This document shows, one piece after another, positions 9,221 through 20,755 of a DNA stretch of 64,000 bases. Below the pieces are notes generated by a model, which worked only from the letters and a program-made list of their open reading frames with translations, was not told where the DNA came from and did not search any database. Every line of letters starts with the position of its first letter. Positions within the stretch are counted from its first letter, which is position 1. This stretch comes from Oscarella lobularis (taxonomy: Eukaryota; Porifera; Homoscleromorpha; Homosclerophorida; Oscarellidae), in NCBI RefSeq assembly GCF_947507565.1, contig NC_089179.1, positions 2,745,747 to 2,809,746 on the forward strand, read 5' to 3'. The translations under genes were made by a program, and so were the position numbers.

Positions 9221-11520
9221 GGAAATTAGGCGTCCGGGCAAAATTTGCTTCAAAGTTTTTTCCTTAAACCACCAGCTCTTTACCTTCAGCCCTTGTTTTC
9301 TCAATTTCTTGTTTCATCGTACAAACGTTTCTCAAATTCGCGATGCTTTCGTGTTCTTGCTGTCGTCACCCGCCGATAACTGTTCTTGCTTTAGGAAATC
9401 GCCGTTTTTTGTTTAACCCAACGAAGAATAATCTCGGTGCTGAGACCAAACTTCTGTGCCCTAAGGTAAAGGCTGTTCTCGTGATTAGAACCGAACCACT
9501 TTATTATCGTTTTCCCAGTGTAACTCTAAAGTGTCACCCGCGCAGCTGAGAGTCCGCTTCCGCCATTTTAATCCCGGGGGTTTGCACTAAATTGCGCTAA
9601 GAACACGCTTCTATCTGAAATGTTCGTTTTTCTCTTGAAACACACTATTGTAGCGGTTGATAGGAGAATAACTAAGCACAAACAGCGCGCTAGCCAATTT
9701 TTGCATTTCTTTGTTGTGACATTTAGCTCCAAGGGCTTCTGATCTGATCGGCTCCTGCAGCCCGTTTTTTCTAACATGTTGCTGCTTTTTTTTCAGCTGC
9801 AGTTTCTTCCATATTTTAGTAAGAAGTCTCGCTATTGATTTAAGCCTTACAAGATCAGCAGGACGACCTTCACTGCGCATGTGCGTTAATACTTAGGCGG
9901 GATCCAATGATTACAACCTTATCTGATAAGGTCGCAATGGCCTCTCAACGCTGCTCACATAAAATATCTTTTGACTGGAAAAAGGCAATTTTTTCTAAGG
10001 GATGCTATTTTTTACAAAACGCGTTGAGAGAGTTCGCGATAATCTGAAGAGAGGCGAAGGGGACTGCAAATTCGCTGCCGCCTACTCTTGACACAAACAA
10101 TGTGTCTTAGTAGCGTTTCGCGGCGTGAGAAAGCCGCGAAACGCAATTTCAGAAGGCGCGTAGAATGAAACGCCTGCCTTTTCTTTCATTGTAACGTAAT
10201 AAAATGTCTGCGAAAATCTTGCAACGCGCACATGCGCAGCGAAAGTCTCTCCTGCTTACAAAATCTGATTCTCAAGATGTAGACACGGACTCAAAAATGG
10301 GAGGTGGCTACAGTTCTGTGCAAAGAATCGCGCATGATCGATCGTATTCAGTTGACTAGAACACTGACTAGTTAATTTCTGAAGGCAGTATAATAGCTAT
10401 TCAGTGAGTAGAAGACCCGAAGGCGCAATTGCATGGCGTCTACTGGGGCTGCATATATGTGGCTTATGATAGCTTCTGTATTAGATTATGATCTTCTCTT
10501 CACAATAATTTAATAGAGCTTATGCACAACGTCACAGAGAAATGGTAGCGCGCGCAACTGAGTGGAAGAAACGTAAGAGCGGCGTATGGCCGCACCCACA
10601 GAAACCCTCGTCGCAGCTTAACTGCGCTAAAAAAGGGTTTTGTACTTTTGTACAGTGAAGTTAATAACACAACAGACATTTTAAAGCGTGCTTTGTTTTT
10701 CGGGGACCCTTGTGAAGTTTTCGCGTCTCAGCTCGTTGCAAACAAAACTTGTCGCTTGATTTAGAGGATGTAACATTAGAAACTTGAATTCGAACTGATA
10801 GTTGTCTGAAAGGGCGATTGGTTTAGCGTCTAAGGCGCAGTAAGCTACTTTTTCATCTGAATGAGCTAGTAAAGCCTTCAGAATTAGTGTTTTCACACCG
10901 GTAGGTACGCCAGAATGTTGAGCATGTCATTACACTACGCCGTGCTTAAAGTCGCTTCGCTAGAGAAACCTTCACGCGTTTCGCGGGTTTCTACACCGCG
11001 AAGCTCAAAAGCTCTACGAAATTAAATCGCGTCTAGCTACCGCGACACCTTTGCGCAATGATAATCTAACCTATTAGAAGCTGCCAAGGCAGCTAGGTCA
11101 GAACCAATGAGGCTTCGCTTAGATGCTACGGCCTTTTTTATTTTGAATGGCACGCTTTCTGCCACTCAGAGGTCATGCACGTGATCAAGTGACGTCACCT
11201 GCATGAGCTCTATTCGTAACAAGAAATCTGACCTTTCTTACAACTTTTTTGAAAAGGACTTTAGGCCGACGAAGCTATAATTTTCAAAGTAGAAAATTGT
11301 CTTCTTCAGGCACTTGTAGTAGAAGGACGTATTCTAATATCGCATCAGAATACCTGTTCCTCTATTGGACGACTATGTAGCTACGTATATGTCTCTAGTT
11401 AGCGCGGCTTCCGCCTTCCGAAATGGTTGCTCGTCCTCGAGCACGTCTGGAACGGCTCGGAGCTACCGAATCGGGTACTTCTTCCGGAAAAAAACAATAC
11501 GCTACAAATTGAACGACTCT
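9221..11520. other. No recognisable gene
   Basis: ORFs here are short and show no domain. The stretch contains one perfect hairpin (10113-10144) and otherwise unremarkable AT-rich sequence. Confidence 0.5.
10113..10144. repeat. Perfect 12-bp stem hairpin
   Basis: GCGTTTCGCGGC, an 8-base loop, GCCGCGAAACGC. It stands alone in gene-free sequence. It could be a small RNA fold or a transposon-end remnant; nothing nearby decides. Confidence 0.8.
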
Positions 11521-11523
11521 GGT

Positions 11524-12330
11524 TCAACGTCGGCGCGATGGATCGGTCGGATTTTTAATGGTATTCGTTCCTACTTGGATCACACGATAAGGGCCCTCGA
11601 AAGGACAGCTGAGCTTCCCTTTTCTCCCCTTCTCCCTCCGAACGAACACACGATCGCACACCTTTACTTGAACTGACGAATCCGTCTTCTTGTCGTATTG
11701 CTGCTTGTAGCGAGCTTGAGCGTCTAGGACGCTATTTTGCGCTGCTTTCCCACGCTGTTGAGAAGCCAAGAAGCGTGTCAACTTTATTATCGTCGACATC
11801 CAGTTGAGCTGCAGAGGTCGGACCCGCCAACGCCGTCTCCGTAGGTAGGCGAGCGTCACGACCGTAGATTCGAAAGAAGGGCGACTCCTGTGTCGAGCGG
11901 TGAATCTTCACACGGTAAGCAAAAAGAAGGAATGGAAGGTATTTGTCACATTCGTGTCCGTTGAATTCCACGTGTTTGGTTACCATCGAAATCAGTGTAC
12001 GATTTATTCTCTGGACGACCCCATCCGTCTGGGAGTGATATGCTGAGGTATTGATTTTCTTAATATTGAGCAGAGAACATACTGCGGGAATCAGATCTGA
12101 CAGGAAGTCAGATCCTCTATCTGAAAGCAGCATCTCCGGAACGCCGTGTTGGCAGACGATTTCCACCAATAATTCGACAATAGTTTCGGCTCGATGATTC
12201 GTCGTGGCGAACGCTTCTGGCCACTTCGTCAAATAATCCACAAATACGACGACGTATCGATTGCCTGCGCGAGTCTTTGGGTGAGTCTGTACGTCCACCG
12301 CAACTCTCTCAAAGGGCGCGGGAGTGCAGA
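11524..12330 (-). pseudogene. Gypsy integrase core and C-terminal domain, inactive
   Basis: Reading from about 12330 the frame gives the usual lead-in (PFERVAVDV), then GNRYVVVFVDYLTKWPEAF with the first Asp of the integrase triad, LLSDRGSDF with the second, and TDGVVQRINRTL where the third acidic residue should be. There the expected Glu is Gln, so the catalytic triad is broken. A frameshift near 11765 moves to the frame carrying KQQYDKK and the GPY/F-type CPFEGPYRV ending. The piece has lost its zinc-binding domain and everything upstream, because the sequence switches at about 12320-12340 to a gag gene on the plus strand. Confidence 0.85.
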
Positions 12331-12339
12331 CGCCGCCGC

Positions 12340-13145
12340 CAGGAACCGCGGAAGGTATGAAATCAAATCTTATCGAAGCCCTTCAAGCCTGGAACTTGCC
12401 GCGACTACCGACGTTCTCCGACAAAAAGGGGAACAACGACCAAGGCCTGCGAAAATTCATCCGTCAGTTCAAGAATCGAGCCAAGCTGGCTCACTGGCCT
12501 GAAGAAGATCAGCTGCTGCAGTTCGAAGCGCACCTTAGAGGACGTACGCTGTGAATGTTTGAGGCTCTCAGCGAAGCGGAGCGACGGTGTAATGCCAGTG
12601 CTGGCGCTGCACTGATGAAGCGGATCATCTTAGTAAAACTGGACTCTTCACACAGGCTCAGTTTTACAGCAGAGAGCAAGGCAAAGGCGAGGCGGTAAAG
12701 ATTTCGCCGATGCTCTGCAGCAAATGTACGCAGAGCGATTTCGAAGCTACAACTTCGATCCGAAGCTTCGGGATGGAATGTTCGTCGGACCCTTCATGCA
12801 TGGTCTACGATTCCGTTTCAGGCGAGAACTGCCCTACCCCCATCGAATCGTTCATAGACGCCGTCAAACAAACTCGATTGGTCGAGTCAAAGGAAGCCCA
12901 GCTTTTCCGGTCGACGGCGAGGGAAAAGAAGACGCCAGTGACAACAGCGGGTTCAAGTTCAACCCTCGTCACAACCCCATCGGCAGAGAGGCAGCGAGTA
13001 CGTGGACGACAGGATCGTTCTGGGAAGGTGAATCGAGAAGGCGAAACCGTGGATGAGGTGTCGGCGATGCTTCGGAAAAGGCCACCTCGTCGCCGATTGC
13101 ACCGCGACCGAGAGGGAAATGACGATCGCGAAGGAGGCAGAGACT
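12340..13145 (+). pseudogene. Gypsy-type gag fragment with CCHC zinc knuckle
   Basis: ORF 12324-12554 (LPTFSDKKGNNDQGLRKFIR ... HLRGRTL) has the flavour of a gag capsid N-terminus. After stops and frame changes, a block around 12724-12880 resembles the second capsid half, and TGT at 13059 starts a perfect C-x2-C-x4-H-x4-C knuckle (CRRCFGKGHLVADC, 13059-13100). Protease and polymerase never follow: an LTR starts about 100 bp later. So the element lost its whole pol region. Confidence 0.65.
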
Positions 13146-13202
13146 AAGTAAGAGTCGCGTACCCGAGCTCGAGGACGAGCTCTCTCTGAGGGGGTCCCCA
13201 GT

Positions 13203-13434
13203 TGTGTAAAGGCGAAAGTCGATAAGGGAAGGAGTGACGTTTATGTGACCTATAGTGTGCGTGTTCATGATTTGATTCTTTGATTAGAGAATGTGTGTAT
13301 TTGGTGAGTTGTCAGTTGCTTGGTGGTCGGTGTGGCGTGCAGTTGGCACGAGCGTCCGACGTGGGACGAATAAAACGACGTGAAGAGCAGCTCGACTGTG
13401 GAAATTCCCCTAGCGGAGGCGGTAGGGAATTACA
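13203..13434 (+). repeat. Probable Gypsy LTR
   Basis: The 232-bp stretch starts TGTGTAAAGG right after a purine-rich GAGGGGGTCCCC tract and ends GGGAATTACA, so it has TG...CA borders. AATAAAA at about 13369 can serve as the polyadenylation signal. No partner LTR occurs in the window, so target duplication cannot be tested. Its position directly behind the gag zinc knuckle implies deletion of the intervening pol region. Confidence 0.55.
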
Positions 13435-13439
13435 AACTG

Positions 13440-14010
13440 CCTTCATTTAGAACGTCTCGTAAAACAACAGGAAGAATTTGGACAAGGTCAATATTTGCAT
13501 CCCCGTCCAAGAGGCAAAATGGTGCTTCGGTTGGTACCAAAAACAAGTGTCAGTGAAAGCATTTTTATCACATGTTGTGTATAGAATCACCTTTTCTTTC
13601 GTTTCTAGGAGAATCCAACGTTTGATAACCCAGTTTTGCGTAAGAACAGTCGAAGACTTCCACAAGCATTCTATATGAAGTTTTCCAATGCCAATATTTT
13701 TATTTGAAAAATGTGTGGGCAAGCATAAAAAAACATTTTTAACTTCAGCAGAGTAATTTAAACTATTTCACCTACAAAAAGGGGTCAAAAATAAGATCAT
13801 GGTAAAACTGTGGTTTGTCTGGTTGGAATGACTCCGGTTTCTCTGCTTTTTTCCAGCTGACTTTGGTTTTTCTGCTTCTCTTATCGTTCCATAAATTTCT
13901 CATTTCTGATTTTGTTCTTGGGGAGGTGATGTGAGAAACTTTTTGATGGTCCTCATCGGCAACAGTGCAAAATCTGCATGATAGTTTTGCTGATAGTGGG
14001 GCTTGAGAGA
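13440..14010. other. No recognisable gene
   Basis: A 91-codon ORF on the minus strand (13447-13722) has no domain I can name. The rest is AT-rich. Confidence 0.4.
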
Positions 14011-14018
14011 GCGTTGGC

Positions 14019-14700
14019 TTGGGCATATCTGATATCCTGCAGTTGTTCCAAGAGAAATCCGATCCAATCGTGTTTTTGAACTGGGAACTGAAAGCAAACA
14101 ATTTCACCGGGCGATCTGAACTTGAGTTGCACGTGCATCCGACCAGACTTTCTCCGACGTTGCAAAGCCGGACGAGGGGAGCGTCAACGACGTCGAGGCC
14201 AAACCCATGAAGACCGGCACTCTGTCACAAATCTATTTACTCGACGATTACTCGCAACCTCTCACTGTAAAAGTGAAATCGGCTCGCATTGAGCCAGCCG
14301 GCACGGCCTCCAATGGATCTTTGGTGCAAACTGTGACTGTAGCCGATTCAACTGGTTGCAGCGAGGTCCACTTGTTGTCGCCATTAATCGGACTCATGAA
14401 ATTGAATCAGTGCTAGCTTGCGAGATTCAGAAAGAATCATTTAACGACGAAAATGCCCTTTTGAGTCCGAGAAAGAATGCTGCTTTAAACCCGATACCTG
14501 AAGTCATTCGCTGCAACAAATCGTCCGAAGAGACTGACTTTGAATGTATCGCTGATGTAAGTGTGGTGGAAACGGTCGTAACGTTCGGTTCTGAAAGGCG
14601 ATGCTCAGCTTGCAAAAAGGGTAGTGTCCTCCCTCTTTCGGAGCAACCAGCTGCCGGAAAATGCGGTGGTTGCAAATTACTTACCCTTATGTTGGCATGA
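14019..14700 (+). pseudogene. RPA-like OB-fold protein with C4 zinc motif, fragmentary
   Basis: Three overlapping ORFs in different frames read in series. The first has FLNWELKANNFTGRSELEL; the second YSQPLTVKVKSARIEP ... LVQTVTVADSTGCSEVHLL, a good match in pattern to an RPA-type OB-fold (strand, linker, then vaDsTG and a L-W/L-type strand); the third has SFNDENALLSPRKNAALNPI and a C-x2-C-x14-C-x2-C motif (CSACKKG ... CGGCKLL). RPA-like OB proteins are encoded by some animal Helitrons, and a Helitron helicase lies at 32.8-34.5 kb, but nothing links the two here. The two frame changes make this a pseudogene or a gene with unspliced small introns. Confidence 0.4.
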
Positions 14701-15740
14701 TGCAACGCCACTTCGGCCGAGCTTCTTCTTCAGTCTGACGACAAAGTTTCTAAGTCTTACAAAGCTTACGACAACGTTTTGGCGGACATCCAACAAACCC
14801 AAATCAAAGACGTGAGCATGACGAGCCTCGTGATGTGTTCACATTCAATGCGTACGTTAAACGTGGCACAATCCGCAAAGTTGAGAGGCCTTCCTCACAG
14901 CAACAGGCCGATTAGCCTCACTGACTCTTTTGAGTGTTCTGCCAGTTGGCAGTCAATCTTTCTCATCCAGAAGTACCCGTTTCATGCCCGTTGGCACTAT
15001 TAAGCTTAATTTTTGTTGTCATCTGCTTTTTTCACAATTTGTTTTTCATCTGCTATTTGCAGAATTTTTTGTCGTCATCTGCTATTTGCCGAATTGCTGC
15101 TTTAATGTGACGAAGGTATTGCCCTCTTTTTAGTACGACAAACTAGCTGACTACCTAGGCTCGAGGATCCAGCCCGTTGCTTCGCCTAACGCGCGCGACG
15201 CGTTATTCTCGACAACAGGCTGGACCCAACTGACAGCACATGCCGCACGTGATCCCGTTGGCCAATCACTGTCGAGCATTGTACAATCCTACTTCTCGCC
15301 TCTGATTTGTCAGCGTTGATCACACGATTATCGCTACGTTGCCAATCCCCCACGCCCTTTTTACGTCCCAGCATTCCGCCTGTGACGTCGATAAGAAAAT
15401 AGATGTCCCGTTCTCATGGCCGAACGACTTCATTCAGATAAGTTTCACCAGAGAGCAAACACGATGCTATGCGGTTTTTGTGCTTTCTTAGACGCCCGAC
15501 TTCATACAGAAGCGAAACGGCGTCGCTTGGTCGAGGCTTCCTGAGAGAAATATCCAGTAAACGTGTGAGACCCTGTTTTATCGGCTCGAAAAGTCCGCGA
15601 TAACGCTTGATGGAGGCCTGTATTCGTTCGCTCTTGCGTAGAACCGAAATACGATCGCTCTTCGAGCTCGCAAAGGCCGCTCGGGCGGAAGTAACGAAGA
15701 CCGTTAACACAACCTCGATTTTCCAAGCGTTAGCATGTGT
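14700..15740. other. No recognisable gene
   Basis: A 118-codon minus-strand ORF (15414-15770) is rich in Arg and Leu and overlaps the start of the RecQ-like gene; I cannot assign it. A possible plus-strand continuation of the OB-fold gene (SKSYKAYDNVLADIQQTQ, about 14748-14802) is suggestive only. Confidence 0.35.
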
Positions 15741-15748
15741 TTTGCAAA

Positions 15749-16140
15749 ATGCGTTTCCCAACTCTTCCACAACGTCTTAAGGACAGGCAAATCGAAGTTC
15801 TTTCTTTTGTCCTAAAAGGACGCGATACGTTTGCTGTTCTACCAACAGGATATGGAAAGTCGCTAATTGACTATCTCCTCCCCCTTCTTAACGACGAACT
15901 GTACCCTTCGCAGTCCGGCATTCAAGCTGCGGCACTAATAATCTCCTTTAACTCAACTAATCGAATCTCAAGTGCGTTTCCTCAATGAAATTGGACTTGT
16001 CAGTGAGTTTCTCTTCTGCTGGCCACATCTTTAACATTCGCTCCGAGACATCTTTTCAAGCCCAGAAGCAATACTTTCCAGCGACGTCTGGGTCTCCCGC
16101 TTTGTGCACAAGCACCAAAGACACGGTCGAAAGCCTTTCA
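15749..16140 (+). pseudogene. RecQ-like DNA helicase, N-terminal part
   Basis: The ORF starts LKDRQIEVLSFVLKGRDTF and goes straight into a Walker A box LPTGYGKS, followed by the helix LIDYLLPLLNDEL, the pattern of RecQ-family helicases. A frameshift near 15950 moves to QLIESQVRFLNEIGLVSEFL and then FSSPEAILSSDVW, corresponding to helicase motifs Ia-Ib. Homology stops near 16140 and resumes at about 18610, so about 2.4 kb has been inserted. RecQ proteins unwind DNA 3'-5'; copies with this look are strongly repeated in some invertebrate genomes and may be transposon cargo. Confidence 0.75.
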
Positions 16141-16251
16141 ATTTATAGTATATGGCTACTTTACCGCAGGCGCCGGAAATTCCATACAATCGAAACAGAA
16201 ACTCGTAGTTGCCAAAAACGAAAAATCGATGCTTTTATCTTTAATGAAAAG

Positions 16252-18265
16252 TTACCAAAAGATCCAGGGAGCATCCGGTACAATATACCTCCAAGAAAGA
16301 GACGAAATTTCCTGTACCTGACTTCGGTATCGCCCTAATGCGACTTCCAAGTTAGTTTTCGAATCACCCGCTTCAAAGCAACAGATGGGATGCACGTTGT
16401 GAACGGAATGCACGCGAAGGGCGTTCCCCAACTGAAACGAAAACTTGAAACTTCCACTGCCGTGGTCACCTCCGATCTTCACACAGATTTTATTGTTTGG
16501 GATACAATCATGCCAAGTCCGCTCGCTAGAACTTAAAAGGATTACTGCAGAGGCTACTACCGTTTTATTCCTCAAGATATATGTACCTATGCGATGGCCT
16601 TTGACAAGTCATCAATGTATACAATTGGAGCAGGCTTGAGGACGACATTACTTGCGAAACAGTCATTTCCGCTCTAACATCCTCCGGGACCAACTCTCTC
16701 ATTAGCTCTCGGTCCTTCTGTTCTCCCGGGATTCTCACTCCCCAATTTGCAAGCCATCTGACGGAAGTGCGTTTAGATAGTTTAAAATACTCGCAGAGAA
16801 TCGTTTTACCGACGAAGTATTCGAAGTCTCGCCCAAGGCAGGCCAAGATCGGCTTTCAGAGCAAGATTAGTTCTTTCATCCATTTGCTGACCCGAAGAAA
16901 CTACGAATCCGGCGTCTCTGAGTAGATCTCGGCGTTCTTCCTTCGTCGTTCGATTTACTTCGTGCCGCAGTTGAGCACGAGAGCTCGCGTCGTTGACCGC
17001 ACCCCCACTCACGCAAGCGCGAAGTCTCTCTAATCGGGCTCTGCGATCACTTAGCGTTCGGGCAGAGGCACGATCAGAAGGAATTCTTGGACAACCCAGG
17101 TTCGCGAGATTTAATGTCTACACCAAAATGTATTACAAACGGCAAAGCTGTTTTTTAGTTTCTCTATACCTGCCCTCGATTTCCTGTTGGAAGACTAAGA
17201 ACAATGTCATCTGTAGTTCCCCTCTTTTTGCTAAGCAATCGTTGAATAACGGCGCCAGCTTGCTTTTTTTGAACTGTGTCTGGTGTTGCTATGCTTGAGA
17301 TGTTTTCAAGCGACCAAACCCGCCTCAGGGGTGTGACAGGCAAATGATGAACTTGCTGACAAACATGGTCTTTCAGCGAGCCGTACGAAAACACAGCTCC
17401 GCAGCCTTTTGAACAGCGTACCTCAAAACACAATTACTTTTTTGAATCTTGCCTGGAGGTCAGCGTACTTCGAGCGAGCGCAAAGAGAAATCAGCAAGCT
17501 TGTGAACGGCAGCGAACGGTCCCAGTTCGCTGAATGAGAGATGACAATTGCTGCTTCTAAAAACAGTAAAGCAGTCTCTTCCTGAGCAGGTCCAGTCCTC
17601 TCCCGAGTGGAGATCGCCGTATTGTTTGACGAGGCATTTCATACAAGCTATGTGGTGGCAGCTCGCATCAATCGGCCTTTCTGTGATAGCGCCCCATATA
17701 AAGCAGAGAAGCTGCTCTATAACATGCGACGAGTTGCTTTCTGTCACAAAATATGGATACAGCTTTTGGGAGAATGATGACGATTTGAATGGGGGTAGGG
17801 CTATAGAATGAAGGAAGTCCTCGAGCGCCCTGACGCTGCTTCGCTTCGGAGGACCGAGAAGCTTCTTCTCTTCGCCGGATGTCTTCCGGGCTTCGAGAGT
17901 TTGCAGTGGAGATCGCAAATATAGCACGATCCGTCGACATGCTGAGGCCAAGAGCTGACGACGTTCTCCGTCGATCGGTACATTCGACCCGCTTCTTTTG
18001 CCACTTTGTGACGAGCAGTCACGTCAATGCAACTCTCGCACAGCTTGGACGGATGCAACTCGGAAGAGTCGTTAGCGATGTCGATCAAAAAGGCCTCTTT
18101 GATGGCTGTCGCGCATTCAGCGGAATCCTTCGTTCTTCTCGCACGCGACGAAATCAGCTTTGAGCAAACGCGACACAGGGAAAGAAGGCATTTCTTGTGA
18201 TGATCCATTTGAGATCCGCGCGCTGGTACGCTAGCGCAAGCTCTCTTTTCGAAAGTCAAGAACAA
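16252..18265 (-). pseudogene. N-RAG type gene (RAG1 N-terminal-like), multi-exon
   Basis: From 18265 downward: a Cys/His module (CRVC, about 40 residues, then LHPSKLCESC, then SWPQHVDGSCYIC) has the order and spacing of the RAG1 N-terminal zinc domain. Next (17951-17460) comes a RING-like module CFIW..P.DASCHHIACMKC, where the second zinc ligand is Trp (TGG for TGC). Then a CSKGCGAVFSYGSLKDHVC finger (17433-17170), a 52-bp intron (17118-17169), an exon with QQMDERTNLALKADLGLPWA, another 52-bp intron (16758-16809), RWLANWGVRIPGEQKDRELM, and an exon with CVKIGGDHGSGSFKFSFQLG. It resembles N-RAG-TP-type transposon genes rather than the RAG1 catalytic core. Several frame breaks make it a pseudogene. 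Confidence 0.62.
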
Positions 18266-18609
18266 GTGGCTCCGGTTGCCTCAAACCGGGCCGCGGGGTG
18301 ATCGCATGACGCTCAGTGGACAGTTTATAGTCCTGCGCATACAGCAAACCTAGCGAAGAGACGAGGAAAAATGCACGATCTCGTCAGTACGGAGTTTGTT
18401 ACGGGTGCTCACCGAATGGCGATCGGTGGTCCAGCTATAAAAGTACAAGTGCAAACACTCGTCTAAATGTCTAAATTTCTACAGAATTGCTAAACAACAG
18501 TACAAAAATAATGATCATAGTACAAAAATGGGAGCATTCTAAAACGGGAAGCGGTGAGTCATGCGGGTTTTGTACGGGATACTCAGGATCAGCTAGGAAG
18601 ACCAGCTGC

Positions 18610-20105
18610 CGCAGCGAAACGACCGTGTGAGGTCCAAAATCGCAGCCTGAGGAAGCGAATAGTTTGTCTTGTAATAGAGGAGGTTCACTGCATTACGGAA
18701 TGGTAACTGTAATTTGTCTTGCATTGCTTCTAATTCTTAGGATAAATAATTATTGTTTCTGTTTAGGTATGACTGAGAAGCAGCAGAAAGAAACAGCATT
18801 TAGAGAATGGTATCGGCGACTAGTAGAGATCAGAGCCTTGCTGGAAGATACCGTGCCTTTACTGTGTCTAACAGCTACAGCTTCTGCTAAAACTAAACAA
18901 AGAGTTTGCAAAGTTTTGTTCTTAACAAACCCACAGTTTGTGGAAGAAAATCCGGATCGACCGGATATAAAGTACTTATTTTGTCGAGTTTCTGAAAACC
19001 GGGAAGAAACGTTTGATTGGGTTATTGAAAGCTTGAGAAAAAGAAAAGCAAGAGTCGAGAAAGCAATCATATACTGCAGAAGCTACAGAGACTGTGGTCT
19101 TGCACGACGTGTTTCGAGTCGGCCTTCCTGGCAGCTCATCTTTTCTGTCCGCAGATTGCGAGAGAAGTCCTGCTAACAGACTTTATGCGATCTATCACAG
19201 CTCTACTGGGTCTCAAGACAAGGCGTGCATTGCTTCTCCTTTTTCTCAGAGGGATAGATCGTGTCGAGTTGTTATAGCAACAATCGCCCTGGGAATGGGG
19301 ATGGACTTTCCTAACGTACGGTTTGTCATTAACTACGGGCCTCCAAACTCGCTTGAGCAGTATATTCAATAGCGTGGAAGAGCTGGGCGCGACGGTCTTC
19401 CATCTACTGCCTGCCTCTACTATCATGAAAAACAACTGAGGACAGCAGACAGCACTATGAAAAAGTACGCATTGAACACTATCATATGCCGCCGGAACTT
19501 AATTCTAGATGAATTGGGCAAAAGGGTCGGGAACCTATTGCTGTGATATTTGTCAGCAAAAGTGCAACTGCTCTCTGTGCTCATCGAAGGTCACCATGGA
19601 AGGAAGTGATAATGATGATGGAGATATTTTGACAAATAGAGAACGAGCAGTACGTCCTGAAGCGCACAAACAGCTAATGGACTTGCTTTTCGAGGTGAGA
19701 AAAAACATCTGCCCTTTTCCCACTTACAAGAGCAGTTCTGTTGCTACTGGACTTACAGATCGATTGATCGAGGATACCCTCTAGAACAGCAGTCATATAT
19801 TTTCTATTGACGACTGCCAAAATGACCTGCCCGCAACGGTCAGAGAGCAAGCTCGCCTTCTACTTTCTTGTTTCGAGATGGTATTTGGCGATACTGAAGA
19901 GAAGCCTGTTTTATCTGAGGACATGGAAGCAAGTTCCTGGCGTCAGCAAGAGAGTCCGGGGGCGACTGACGATCGAACCGTTTCTTGCAGCTCATCTTCA
20001 CCCTGCAACCGTAGTAGGGGTAAGACTAAAATTACCGGTATGGCGGGGAGAAAAAACAGCATTAGTCATCGGGGAGAGAAGAATGCTTCCGTCACACCGG
20101 AATAA
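18610..20105 (+). pseudogene. RecQ-like DNA helicase, C-terminal part
   Basis: The sequence resumes with RKRIVCLVIEEVHCITEW, the DEAH-box segment (here EEVH), then an intron-like 64 bp (18703-18766), then FREWYRRLVEIRALL, LCLTATAS (motif III), the AIIYCRS motif and, in another frame, CRVVIATIALGMGMDFPNVR and NYGPPNSLEQYIQ-stop-RGRAGRDG (motifs V-VI; the usual Glu codon is TAG at about 19370). A Cys-rich end (CCDICQQKCNCSLC) and a tail to about 20105 follow, as in other repeated RecQ-like copies. Frame changes and stops show it is dead. Confidence 0.78.
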
Positions 20106-20133
20106 TTCCACAAGCATCCGATGATGAAAAGAA

Positions 20134-20645
20134 AAAAGGCCTACAGCAATAGTGTATAGAAGAAAAGGGCCTATAGCAATAGTGTATAGAAGAACAAAGG
20201 CCTATAGCAATAGTGTATAGAAGAAAAAAGGGCTATCGCAATAGTGTATAGAAGAAAAAGGCCTATATGAATGAAGAAAACGTAAAGTAGAGTAAGACGT
20301 CTGAAAATGATAACAATCTGAGAGATTGACTGAAGCAAACTTGCGAAGGCACTTGCAATTGCCTACAAAACTTACGAAAACAAGCGACAGCACTTGCAAT
20401 ACGCTCAAAACTTAAGTAAACGAGCGACGACAATAGCAATTGCTTCAAAACTTAAGTAAACGAGCGAATACACTATTCCTATAGGCCTTTTTCTTCTATA
20501 CACTATTCCTATAGGCCTTTTTCTTCTATACACTATTCCTATAGGCCTTTTCTCTATACACTATTCCTATAGGCCTTTTTCTTCTATACACTATTCCTAT
20601 AGTCCTTTTTCGTCTATACACTATTCCTATAGGCCTTTTTCTTGT
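20134..20645. mobile_element. Second foldback with tandem-repeat arms
   Basis: Left arm: four copies of a 30-31 bp unit with CAATAGTGTATAGAAGAAAA (20134-20275). Right arm: six inverted copies at 27-30 bp spacing with CACTATTCCTATAGGCC (20468-20645). The spacer (20276-20467) has its own direct repeats containing CAAAACTTAAGTAAACGAGCGA. The unit is unrelated in sequence to the one at 2810-3030, but the design is the same. No target duplication is evident. Confidence 0.75.
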
Positions 20646-20755
20646 GGTCTCCTCGTCGAGGAGAGTCCATTCGGATTGAATAGACGGAGCCCAACTTTCT
20701 CCAAGAGGCCTCCCAATCCCCACGAGGAATTCATTGCTCCTTTTCCCGAAAAGTC

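Noticed and set aside
9221..11520. tRNA or other structured RNA genes in the gene-free stretch
   Set aside because: I found no cloverleaf or internal promoter boxes; only one simple hairpin (10113-10144).
15414..15770. 118-codon minus-strand ORF as a further N-RAG exon
   Set aside because: It shows none of the conserved N-RAG blocks, lies beyond the RecQ N-terminal piece and overlaps it.
20526..20723. ORF with repeated IGIVYRRKR peptide as a repeat protein
   Set aside because: It is a translation of the minisatellite arm of the foldback element, not a gene.
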